Part shown: positions 26,210 through 34,470 of the stretch, piece by piece
How positions within the stretch are numbered: the first letter of the stretch is position 1
Layout of the letters: each line of letters starts with the position of its first letter
Source of the DNA: Caballeronia mineralivorans PML1(12)
GTDB taxonomy: Bacteria > Pseudomonadota > Gammaproteobacteria > Burkholderiales > Burkholderiaceae
Length of the DNA stretch: 64,000 nt
Direction of reading: 5' to 3'
Assembly: GCF_001028175.1 (NCBI RefSeq)
Contig: NZ_AEJF01000230.1
Location: forward strand, 1 to 64,000
Notes under the pieces: model-generated
Database searches by the model: none
What the model saw: the letters and a program-made list of their open reading frames with translations, nothing else
What the model was told of the DNA's origin: nothing
Translations under genes and position numbers: made by a program

Positions 26210-26220
26210 CACAATGCGTC

Positions 26221-27081
26221 ATGCTCAATCCGGTCTGGCTGAACACGTTCGCGACGGTGGCCGCGTCGCACAGTTTCACCGATGCCGGCCGCCAGCTCCG
26301 GCTCACGCAATCCAGCGTGAGCGAGCACATCCGGCGGCTGGAAGAACACGTCGGCCGCCGGCTGCTTGTGCGCGACACCCATTCGCTCTCGCTCACCGCC
26401 GACGGCGAAGCCATGCTGGTTCACGCCCGCATGATCCTGGAGGCGATGACCCACGCCGAGTTGCAGTTCCGCTCGCCGCGCCTGCGGGGCCGCGTGCGCC
26501 TGGGAAGCTCCGACGACGTCGCGCTCGGTCCCTTGCCCAGCGTGCTTGCGGCCTTTCGCCGGACCCATCCCGATGTCGAACTGGAGATCACCATCGGCAT
26601 GACGGGGCGGCTTTACGAGCATCTGGACGCGGGATCGATCGATTTGATGGTCGGCAAACGGCGCATCGGCGATCCGCGCGGCATTCCGCTGTTTTCAGGA
26701 CAACTCGAATGGCTTGGGCTGACGGGCACCGAGGTGGACCTCGAGCAGCCGCTGCCGCTGATCCTCGTCGCCGAGCCGAGCGTGACGCGCGCCGTGGTGC
26801 TCGACTCGCTGGCTGCGGTCGGCGCGCGCTGGCAGGTGGTCTGCACGAGCAGTTCATACGCAGGATGTATCGCGGCTGCACGTGGCGGGTTGGGGCTCAC
26901 CGTGCGGTCCCATTTCCTGGCGGGCAGGGGGCTTTCACCGCCGGTGAATCGCGCCGCGCTGCCGGAATTGCCTCAGGTCGAGTTCATTGCGTTGGGGGCG
27001 AAGCATTTGAGCCGGCCTGCGGAGACATTGCTGCAAATCTTGCAGAACAGCGATCTGCGAGGGGAATGGCCAGGGGAATGA
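26221..27081 (+). CDS. LysR-family transcriptional regulator
   Basis: Regulator of 286 residues. The N-terminal winged helix-turn-helix (about 4-63) is WLNTFATVAASHSFTDAGRQLRLTQSSVSEHIRRLEEHVGRRLLVR. The C-terminal effector domain is of the periplasmic-binding type (GRVRLGSSDDVALGPLPSVLAAF, DLMVGKR, CIAAARGGLGLTV). It is divergent from the DHA2 efflux gene and probably controls it. The inducer is not predictable. Confidence 0.92.
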   Translation: MLNPVWLNTFATVAASHSFTDAGRQLRLTQSSVSEHIRRLEEHVGRRLLVRDTHSLSLTADGEAMLVHARMILEAMTHAELQFRSPRLRGRVRLGSSDDVALGPLPSVLAAFRRTHPDVELEITIGMTGRLYEHLDAGSIDLMVGKRRIGDPRGIPLFSGQLEWLGLTGTEVDLEQPLPLILVAEPSVTRAVVLDSLAAVGARWQVVCTSSSYAGCIAAARGGLGLTVRSHFLAGRGLSPPVNRAALPELPQVEFIALGAKHLSRPAETLLQILQNSDLRGEWPGE

Positions 27082-27283
27082 GCGCTGCGTGCCGGGCACG
27101 ACCCGTGCGCCGCGGTTTTCATCGGGCCAATCGGGCTGAGCCGCTCAGGCCAGACGGTTGTGCAAACGCAACGAATTCAGACAATCGGATTTCTGCCAAT
27201 AGGATGCTTCTTATATATTGTGCGGCGAAAAACGCTGTCGGCTTTCCGCTTCATCCCCGGCGCAGCAATCCAATCTCTAGGCG

Positions 27284-28924
27284 ATGCCCCAAGCTACAAC
27301 CACTCTCCTGCATGCCCTGCTGCTCACCGCCTTATTCGCGTGCAGCACTCACGCAAGCGCCGCTTCGTACCTCGTCAAGCATTGCGCCGAACTGGAAGGC
27401 ACAGAGGTGCCGGCATCGGTGATCAGCTTGCCTACTCGCGGCGCGACTATCCTGAGTGCGTCGGTTGTAGCCGCAGCCGCGCCGAAAAACCGCAACGGCG
27501 AATACTGCCGGCTTGTAGGCGTGATCAAGGCGCAACTCGACACCACGCCCGACATCCGCTTCGAGGTCAATCTGCCGGCGCGCTGGAACGGCCGGGCGTT
27601 GCAGATGGGCGGGGGCGGCTACAACGGCGTGATCGTGAGCGGCACCGAGCCGACCGCGTTTGCGCCCGCCGCCTCGCCGCTGTCCACCGGTTACGCGACC
27701 TTCGGCTCCGATTCAGGCCATGTAGGCAACTCCGGCCGCGCCGATTTCGCGATGAACGACGAAGCCGTGATCAACTTCGGCTACGGTCATCTTAAGAAAA
27801 CCCATGACGTCGCGCTCGCGCTGATCATCATGGGCTATGGCCGCAAGCCCGAGCAGACCTACTTCGCCGGTGGCTCCACGGGCGGGCGCGAAGCCTTCAC
27901 GGTGATCGAACGATATCCCGACGACTACGACGGCGTGATTGCCAACGCACCGGCCATCAACTTTTCGGGCGTGCGCCTGATGGGCGTGAAAGTAGGGCAG
28001 GCAGCGTATGGGACACCGGGTGGTTTCGTCGGGCCGGCCCAGCAAAAACGCGTGTTCGAGACCGTGCTTCAAGAATGCGATGGCCTCGATGGCGTCGTCG
28101 ACGGGATTGTCTCGAACGTGGAAGCATGCCGCGAGCACGAACCGCAGATCGTCGCGCAACTGCGATGCGCGAACGGACAACGGCCTTCGTTGCGTGACAG
28201 TTGTTTGTCGGAGGCGCAGCTCGCGACGCTGGAGATTTTGCGCGACGGCTTTACGCTGCCTTATGAACTCGCTTTCGGAGTCACGCGGTATTACGGCTAC
28301 AACGTGTTCCAGGGCGTGGATTATTCCAGCGGGCTGGGACTCGGAAATTCACCGGTCGCCACCCAGCCTTTGCGCTTCGATGCCAACGGTTACCTGTTCA
28401 CGCAGGGCGACAGTTACATGAAGTTTTTCGTCACGCATGACCTGCGCTTCAATACGCTCGGCTTCGATGTCGATCAACCGGGGATCTATAAATCCCGCCT
28501 GATCGATTTGTCGGCGACGGTCGGAGCGATGAATCCGGACATATCGGAGTTCATTGCGCACGGCGGCAAGCTGATCACCATGCACGGTCTCGCCGATGAA
28601 GTCATCAGCCCGAACCAGACCATCGCTTTTTATCATTCGCTGGTCGAGAAGTACGGGCAGAGCATTGTCGATTCATTCATGCGGCTTTATATGGTGCCGG
28701 GATTTCAGCACGGCAACGGCGTGTTCATTCCGGCTTGGGACGAACTCGGTGCGCTGGACCGGTGGGTGACGATGAACATCGCGCCGGAGACGCTTATCGG
28801 GACGGACATAGCGAGCGCTACCAATGGGCGCTCGCGTCCGCTCTGCCGGTATCCTGGCTTCCCGAAGTATCTGGGCAAGGGCAATGTCAACAATGCCGCG
28901 AGCTTTCGATGTGAGAATCCCTGA
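27284..28924 (+). CDS. Tannase/feruloyl esterase family protein
   Basis: Secreted hydrolase of 546 residues (PF07519 family; esters of gallate, ferulate or related phenolic acids). The signal peptide ends about residue 27 (THASA). The alpha/beta-hydrolase nucleophile is Ser198 in GGSTGGRE, with Asp438 in GLADEVISPNQT and His476 in VPGFQHGNG. In characterised relatives the catalytic Ser and His are flanked by cysteines that form a disulfide (the CS-D-HC motif). Here both neighbours are Gly (Gly197, Gly477), so the disulfide is lost as a pair while the triad is kept. The exact substrate is unknown. Confidence 0.88.
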   Translation: MPQATTTLLHALLLTALFACSTHASAASYLVKHCAELEGTEVPASVISLPTRGATILSASVVAAAAPKNRNGEYCRLVGVIKAQLDTTPDIRFEVNLPARWNGRALQMGGGGYNGVIVSGTEPTAFAPAASPLSTGYATFGSDSGHVGNSGRADFAMNDEAVINFGYGHLKKTHDVALALIIMGYGRKPEQTYFAGGSTGGREAFTVIERYPDDYDGVIANAPAINFSGVRLMGVKVGQAAYGTPGGFVGPAQQKRVFETVLQECDGLDGVVDGIVSNVEACREHEPQIVAQLRCANGQRPSLRDSCLSEAQLATLEILRDGFTLPYELAFGVTRYYGYNVFQGVDYSSGLGLGNSPVATQPLRFDANGYLFTQGDSYMKFFVTHDLRFNTLGFDVDQPGIYKSRLIDLSATVGAMNPDISEFIAHGGKLITMHGLADEVISPNQTIAFYHSLVEKYGQSIVDSFMRLYMVPGFQHGNGVFIPAWDELGALDRWVTMNIAPETLIGTDIASATNGRSRPLCRYPGFPKYLGKGNVNNAASFRCENP

Positions 28925-28953
28925 TCGACGCTCGCTGGATAAGCCGGCGCTGG

Positions 28954-29352
28954 CTACGACTGTCTGAGCGTGCCAAACGGCACCAACTCGGACGCGATGA
29001 TCATTGCGCCTGCATTTCCAGGAGGCGGCTGGCTGATCGCCGGCCGATAGATGAAGTCGCCTGGCTTGATCATCTTGCCGCTCAGCACGCACTCGCCGCG
29101 TTGTTTGGCGAGTGCTACCCGCCACGTCTGGTGCCCATAGTAACCAGAGAGCGGATCGCACCATGAGACCGTGGCCGTTCGTGGAGTGGGGCGTTCGATC
29201 ACGCTGACCATCAACGTCGCGTGATCGTTCCAGATGGTTTTTGCCGGGCGCCGTTGCGCTATTCGCGTTGCTTCGTCGGCCACCTGCCGGGCGCGTGCGT
29301 TATCGAGTAACGCTACAGTTTGGGACCATGCACTAGTGTGTTTCTCGAGCAT
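28954..29352 (-). CDS. DUF3331 domain protein
   Basis: Soluble protein of 132 residues with the pattern of the Burkholderia-specific DUF3331 family: VSWCDPLSGYYGHQTWRVALAKQRGECVLSGKMIKPGDFIYRP, then PPPGNAGAMIIASEL. The Cys in WCDP and ECVLSG and the surrounding layout suggest a small metal-binding or treble-clef-like fold, which is inference. No function is known. A reasonable AAAGGTGAG site precedes the ATG at 29352. It lies just downstream of a decayed oxidoreductase gene. Confidence 0.75.
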   Translation of the reverse strand: MLEKHTSAWSQTVALLDNARARQVADEATRIAQRRPAKTIWNDHATLMVSVIERPTPRTATVSWCDPLSGYYGHQTWRVALAKQRGECVLSGKMIKPGDFIYRPAISQPPPGNAGAMIIASELVPFGTLRQS

Positions 29353-29399
29353 CTCACCTTTCCTTTACAAGAAATTCCACGCAGCCGGCGTCACCGGTG

Positions 29400-29741
29400 T
29401 CACGACGAAGCGATCACGTCATGCCGATTTTCGGTTGCACAAGACCATTGATTCTCTCGGGCCGTCCACAGCAGGGGCGCTTTACGAAAACCATGCAGAG
29501 CCTGCTGATGCCGCCGGTAAAGCATGTATTGAAGGTTTCGGCTCGCTGCTGGCTGCCGACGAAATGGTAGTGATCGATCACACCCGGCACGCCGAAAATA
29601 GTTAGTATCACTACCAAGGTAGGGCTCCATGACGCCGTGGTCGATGCTGCGCAGGGCGAGCATCCGTTCGCCGAGCTTCACCGCCAGCACCAGGCTGGCA
29701 ATGCCGCCACCGATGATCACGATTCGTACAACCTGAGTCAT
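29400..29741 (-). pseudogene. Remnant of an FAD/NAD(P)-dependent oxidoreductase gene
   Basis: The frame starting at 29741 reads MTQVVRIVIIGGGIASLVLAVKLGER, a near-perfect Rossmann dinucleotide-binding start (GGGIAS) as in type II NADH dehydrogenase-like proteins. After residue 26 (29664) it turns into unrelated sequence and stops at 29400. The divergent TetR gene at 29900 would be its natural regulator. The middle and C-terminal parts are not present in the 300 bases that follow, which hold no other recognisable gene. Confidence 0.65.
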
Positions 29742-29899
29742 GAAAATATTCAACGAGTGATGAATTAATGAGATAGTAAGGCAATCGGGCGACCCATGTC
29801 AAACGCCGCACATTACGGCTACCTGCGGTGTACCGGCGGGGCGCTTTACGTCGGTTAAACTTCGGGCTCGCCTTACTGCACCTGAATCCGGATCGAACC

Positions 29900-30556
29900 A
29901 TGACAGTTTCAACAGCACGCCCGGCGCAAGCCGCCAAGGAGAAACGCTCACGCGGACGCCCCGCGTGCAGCGCGATCGCCGGCTCCGACGCGCTCCTGAA
30001 AAGCGCGCGGCAAGCCTTCGCCAAGCGCGGATTCGATGCGACCAGCGTACGGGAGATCGCGCGGGATTGCGGCGTCGATCCCGCGCTGATCTCGCATCAT
30101 TTTGGTTCGAAGGAGGCGTTGTGGATTGCGGTTGTCGAGCAGATCGCGGAGCAAACCGCACCGATGATCGAGTCGACGGCAAAGCTGCGCAGCTCCGATT
30201 TCTCGCCGCGCAAGCGCGTGGAGCGGGCGCTCGCGATTTTTATCGATAAGGTGTTCAGCGAGCCGGATATCGGGATGTTTTTCTCGACGGCGGCAACCGA
30301 GCAAGGCGAGCGGCTGGACGTGCTGGTCGAGCGCCTTCTACGCCCTTATCACGACGCGTTCGTCGTGCTTCTTGCCGATGCGATGGATGCGGGCGAACTG
30401 ACGCGCAACGATCCGGAAGTGCTGTTCGCCATGCTGACCAACGCCGTCGGCAAGACGGTTTCGTACAGCCATGTCCTGTCGATATTTTCATCGCTCCCGC
30501 AGCATGAGGCGAAGTTCAAGCGCACGGTGCTCGCTGCCGCGCTCAGCATGCTTTGA
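29900..30556 (+). CDS. TetR/AcrR family transcriptional regulator
   Basis: Repressor of 218 residues. A basic N-terminal arm (KEKRSRGRPACS) precedes the helix-turn-helix domain ALLKSARQAFAKRGFDATSVREIARDCGVDPALISHHFGSKEALW (about 30-74). The effector domain follows, with conserved features of the CecR-like group (FFSTAATEQGERLDVLVERLLRPY). The ATG at 29900 fits the family; an in-frame start at 29828 adds 24 unlikely residues. It stands divergent from the oxidoreductase remnant and may have lost its target. Confidence 0.88.
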   Translation: MTVSTARPAQAAKEKRSRGRPACSAIAGSDALLKSARQAFAKRGFDATSVREIARDCGVDPALISHHFGSKEALWIAVVEQIAEQTAPMIESTAKLRSSDFSPRKRVERALAIFIDKVFSEPDIGMFFSTAATEQGERLDVLVERLLRPYHDAFVVLLADAMDAGELTRNDPEVLFAMLTNAVGKTVSYSHVLSIFSSLPQHEAKFKRTVLAAALSML

Positions 30557-30573
30557 GGTGGATTTTTCGGACC

Positions 30574-31482
30574 CTACGGCGAAGCACGGCCAGTTTGATC
30601 GATCGTTTCGCCGGTCGCTTCCGCGAGAATCCAGTGACGGAACAATTCCGTGGCGGGCGACATGCGCCTCGATTTCAACCATGTCAGCCAATAACTGCCC
30701 GTTCTCACTTCCGTATCGAAGGGTCGAAAGAGCAGTTCCGCCTGCAGTTCCCGGGCGAACATCAGAGGCGGAGCCAGGGCCACTCCCGCGCCTTGTACGG
30801 CGGCTTCCACCATCAAGCGTGACGAGTCGAAAACCGGACCATTTACCGGCCATGGATCGAGTCCGGCGGCGCTAAACCAGCCGGTCCACTCGTCGGCGCG
30901 ATACGAACGAAGCAGCGTCTCCCTCGCAAGATCACACGGTCCGGAAAGCCTTCTCGCAATGTCCGGTGCGCAAAGCACGGTCAGCGGCGCATCGAGCAAC
31001 ATGACATTGTGTGTCGCGGGCCAGGCTCCGTCACCGAAGCGAATGGCAAAATCCAGTCCCTCCGCTGCCAGGTCGACCAGATTGTTATGGGTCAGCAGCC
31101 GCAACTCCACAAAGGGGTGCGCCTCCCGAAACGATTTGAGCCGTGGCAGCAGCCAGCCGACTGCGAAAGTCCCGACAACGCCGATCGTAAGCACTTCGTG
31201 AAAATGCCCGCCCTCGAATTGCTTCAGCACGCCCTCGATGCGACCGAATGCATCGGTCAATACCGGAAGCAGTGCGCGACTTTCGTCGGTCATGCCCAGT
31301 CCGCGCGGCAACCGTTTGAACAGGGTAGTGCCGAGCCGTTCTTCGAGCATGCGAACCTGCTGGCTGACGGCAGCCTGTGTCACATTGAGTTCAAGTGCCG
31401 CGCGCGTGAAGCTCAGGTGTCGTGCCGACGATTCGAATGCGCGCAGGGCATTCAATGGGAGGTGAGGACGGATGGACGCCAT
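30574..31482 (-). CDS. ampR: AmpR-like LysR-family regulator
   Basis: Regulator of 302 residues matching the AmpR/GcvA branch: LPLNALRAFESSARHLSFTRAALELNVTQAAVSQQVRMLEERLGTTLFKR (helix-turn-helix, about 9-58), then the effector domain with LTIGVVGTFAVGWLLPRL and the C-terminal GAGVALAPPLMFARELQ. AmpR senses cell-wall fragments and activates the divergent ampC gene when beta-lactams disturb peptidoglycan recycling. The divergent neighbour is a class C beta-lactamase, which supports the assignment. A TAAG-N5-CTTTA element just upstream of its start (31487-31500) could be part of a binding site. The stop is 17 bases from the TetR stop, convergent. Confidence 0.82.
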   Translation of the reverse strand: MASIRPHLPLNALRAFESSARHLSFTRAALELNVTQAAVSQQVRMLEERLGTTLFKRLPRGLGMTDESRALLPVLTDAFGRIEGVLKQFEGGHFHEVLTIGVVGTFAVGWLLPRLKSFREAHPFVELRLLTHNNLVDLAAEGLDFAIRFGDGAWPATHNVMLLDAPLTVLCAPDIARRLSGPCDLARETLLRSYRADEWTGWFSAAGLDPWPVNGPVFDSSRLMVEAAVQGAGVALAPPLMFARELQAELLFRPFDTEVRTGSYWLTWLKSRRMSPATELFRHWILAEATGETIDQTGRASP

Positions 31483-31749
31483 GACATAAGTTTTTCTTTA
31501 CCCGGGCAGAAATTATGCTCGCTTGTAGACGACTCGCAAAGGGGCGATATTCTCGTCGCCACTCGACGCTTTCATCCGTGAATTTGTAAAAACCAGACGG
31601 TGGCGAGTGGCCCGACCTCTCTCCAAATGCAGCAGCCAATCGCCGTGTTGCGTCAATGTGATTGAGCAAGACCGGGATTGACCCTTCGACCCAATACGAA
31701 CGAGACAACCTTTCACCCTATATTCATGCTGTTTGCCTACGGAGATTAC

Positions 31750-32937
31750 ATGCGTTCCGGTTTTTTCAAGAAGTTACTGATTTCCATCTTGATGCCTTCA
31801 TGTTTGCTCGCCTCCAGCACGTTCGCAGAAGGTGAAAATAAGCAGAAAGAGATCTCGGACATGGTCGATGGCGTAATTCGTCCCTTGATGCAGGAATATC
31901 GAATTCCCGGCATGGCAATCGCAGTAATCGTCAACGGCGAAAGTTACTTTTATAACTATGGTGTGGCGTCACTCCAAACACAGCGACCGGTTACAAGCCA
32001 AACCCTCTTTGAAATTGGGTCAGCAAGCAAAACATATACGGCAACATTGGCTTCGTATGCTCAGGTTAATGGCAACCTTGCGTTGTCCGACAGCGCCAGC
32101 AAATATTTGCCATTCCTGCGCGGCAGCAGCTTTGACAACATCAGTCTGCTCAATCTTGGCACGCACACGTCCGGTGGTCTCCCGTTGCAAGTGCCTGAGG
32201 CTATTCACAATGACGATCAGTTAATGGATTATTTCAGGCAATGGAAACCGTCTTATGCTGCTGGTACATACCGAGTCTACTCGAATCCAAGTATTGGCAT
32301 GCTCGGCATGATTGCCGCCCGGAGCATGAATGAGTCTTTTGTTGACGCGATTGAAAAGAAGTTATTCCCTATGCTTGGAATGACGCATAGTTATATTAAT
32401 GTGCCGCCGGATCGGATGAAGGATTACGCGCAAGGCTACACGAAGCAGGGCGCTCCGATCAGGCTGAACGCGGGGGTTCTGTCCTCGGAAGCCTACGGAA
32501 TTAAATCGAGTACGCCGGACATGATCCGATTTATTGCGGCCAACATGCAGATGATTAAGATTGACAGCAAGTTGCAACGCGCGATCGACGACACTCACAC
32601 CGGATATTTCAGGTCGGGCGAAATAACGCAAGACCTCATATGGGAGCAATACCCCTATCCCCTGGAACTGAAACAGGTTTTGGCAGGCAATTCGAACACG
32701 ATGACTTATCAGGCGACGAAAGCAACTGAGTTAAACCCTCCGCTCCAGCCACAAGCCAATTCGCTGATCAACAAAACCGGATCAACCAATGGATTTGCAT
32801 CCTACGTCGCCTTTGTTCCCGCTCGAAGATTGGGCATCGTCATGCTTGCAAATAAAAATTATCCTATCGCGCAAAGGGTGACTGCTGCATATCAAATATT
32901 GACCCAACTTGGCAGTCGGCTCAGTCCACAGAACTGA
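31750..32937 (+). CDS. ampC: Class C beta-lactamase (AmpC)
   Basis: Periplasmic serine beta-lactamase of 395 residues. The signal peptide is MRSGFFKKLLISILMPSCLLASSTFA (cleavage about 26). The three active-site motifs are intact: S91-A-S-K94, Y177-S-N and K342-T-G. GGAG at 31741-31744 sets the start at 31750. The coding sequence is visibly richer in A and T than its neighbours (AAT, AAA, TTT and TAT codons are frequent), unlike typical Burkholderia genes, which suggests horizontal origin. The AmpR-type gene opposite would make it inducible. The class C fold is shared with penicillin-binding esterases, but the motif spacing favours a true beta-lactamase. Confidence 0.88.
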   Translation: MRSGFFKKLLISILMPSCLLASSTFAEGENKQKEISDMVDGVIRPLMQEYRIPGMAIAVIVNGESYFYNYGVASLQTQRPVTSQTLFEIGSASKTYTATLASYAQVNGNLALSDSASKYLPFLRGSSFDNISLLNLGTHTSGGLPLQVPEAIHNDDQLMDYFRQWKPSYAAGTYRVYSNPSIGMLGMIAARSMNESFVDAIEKKLFPMLGMTHSYINVPPDRMKDYAQGYTKQGAPIRLNAGVLSSEAYGIKSSTPDMIRFIAANMQMIKIDSKLQRAIDDTHTGYFRSGEITQDLIWEQYPYPLELKQVLAGNSNTMTYQATKATELNPPLQPQANSLINKTGSTNGFASYVAFVPARRLGIVMLANKNYPIAQRVTAAYQILTQLGSRLSPQN

Positions 32938-33184
32938 GGGTTCTCCGCGTAGCTCGGTCGGATGGTTTTCCGCCGGCCGGGATTGTGCTTCATTCGTCAA
33001 GGGACGATTCCGGCCGCTGCGCGCCGCTAAATCAACAGGCGCGGGTCATCTGAGTCGCGGGAGAAGTTGGGGCGCCCAGGGAAGTGCTCAGGAGGAAAAG
33101 TAAGCACACACCGTTCTAGGCCTGGCGCGGTTTTAGCGAGATTCGCGGAAAAAAGCGACGAATTTCCAAGCATTCAAAAAAGTA

Positions 33185-33233
33185 AGCGTGCACACCTGTC
33201 ATTCGCCACCAACGTAACAAAAATGTGCACGCT
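33185..33233. repeat. Perfect 10-bp inverted repeat in a gene-free stretch
   Basis: AGCGTGCACA (33185-33194) and TGTGCACGCT (33224-33233) are exact inverted copies separated by 29 bases. They lie in the 614-base gap between ampC and a phosphoesterase remnant (32938-33551), which holds no supported gene. No T run follows, so it is not a classical terminator; each arm also contains the palindrome GTGCAC. Confidence 0.8.
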
Positions 33234-33551
33234 ATCACCGTTACGGCAGGCTGAGTATTGGCCGCCAGGTGGCAGTGGCGGAAGCAGAAGTGCCTATGCC
33301 TTCGATTCCCTGCGAGGACTCGATTTGCTCGCCGTGCGGCCCGTGCAGTTCGCAACGGTTGGGCTGAGAGCTGCACATTGGCCCGGGGCCCTTCGAGGAC
33401 GTCCGCGAACGACCGCTGTCTGCGAAGCCTCTCCGCCGATCGTTGCGTTGGCCGCCCATCGTTCGTAGGTTCTGGGCCAAAGCCCTTTGCGCGGTTGGCG
33501 CTCAGAGGCGAGGCGTCGTTGCCTCGCGCCCCTGAGCATTCGGGCTGAGTA

Positions 33552-34400
33552 TCAGTCGTCCGTTTGAGCAAGCTCCTGACCGTGGGGCCGCGTCGGATAC
33601 GGTTTCTTCCCCTTGATGCCGGACCACAGCACCTTGTTGTATTTGGCGGGGGGGACCTGATCGGCCTCGTCGAAATTGAAGCCGACGGTGACTTTATCCC
33701 AGTAGGCGGCGTCGTGCCTGGGCTTGACGTCCGGGCCCTGTGCGAATTGCACGCTGCCGTCCGGCCGGCCTTGCGCCAGCAGTGTCGTCTCGTCTTCAGA
33801 ACGGTAGAGGCGGTGGCGTTGTAGGTCCAGGCACCTGATGAACGGGTGTCGAAGACGTCTGTCATCGGCCGCTGATAGGCGGTGTTCAGATTGATGTGCT
33901 GCGTGCCGAGAATGTCCTCGATCGTCCGCAGCACATTGACCTGGCTGTAACGCGTCTTGACCACCGCGCCTTGCCTGACGTACGGGCCAACGACATATGA
34001 CGTCGCGCGATGCGAATCGACGTGGTCCGGGCCGTCCTGGTAGTCGTCTTCAGTGACGATGATCAGGGTGTTCGCCGCATAGGGGCTATGGGCCACGGCC
34101 TCGACGAGCCGGCCAACCGCCAGGTCGTCGTCGGCCTGCTGGGTTTCCGGTGTGTTGACGCCGGCCAGCGCGGTGCTGAAGCTGCCCGTGTGATCATGGC
34201 TGAAGCGAACCGTCGACAGGCTGGGCAGATTGCCCTGCTCACGCTGCTCGCGGGGAAATCGGCCAGTAGTCGTGGGTTTTTCTGCGTGATCACTTCGCGC
34301 GCGACAGAATCATCGCTGCCGAGGAGGCTGCGTGAGATACGCAGCGCACAGATGCCGTCGGCATCATGCGATGCATCATCGCGACGCGATTGCCGGATCG
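33552..34400 (-). pseudogene. Decayed phosphoesterase-family gene (C-terminal half)
   Basis: Reading leftward, three frames together give a recognisable phosphoesterase (PF04185-type) C-terminus. From about 34250 one frame reads GNLPSLSTVRFSHDHTG and then NTLIIVTEDDYQDGPDHVDSHR, with the metal-site Asp and His, through to TASTVLK at about 33791. There the frame shifts to LLAQGRPDGSVQFAQGPDVK, ending at the stop at 33552. Upstream of 34250 a further shift is needed (VITQKNPRLLADFP). The N-terminal half, often a beta-propeller, is absent. At least two frameshifts plus truncation make this non-functional. Confidence 0.72.
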
Positions 34401-34470
34401 TGGTGTGCCACGGCGATCGGCTTAAAGCGGGGAAGTAATGGGAGTCAGTGCGGGGGCGCCGGTATTGGAG

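Noticed and set aside
33249..33552. 10-bp direct repeat GGCTGAGTAT at 33249 and 33543 as insertion-site duplication
   Set aside because: A 10-bp match within 600 bases is quite likely by chance, and no element ends or transposase lie between the copies.
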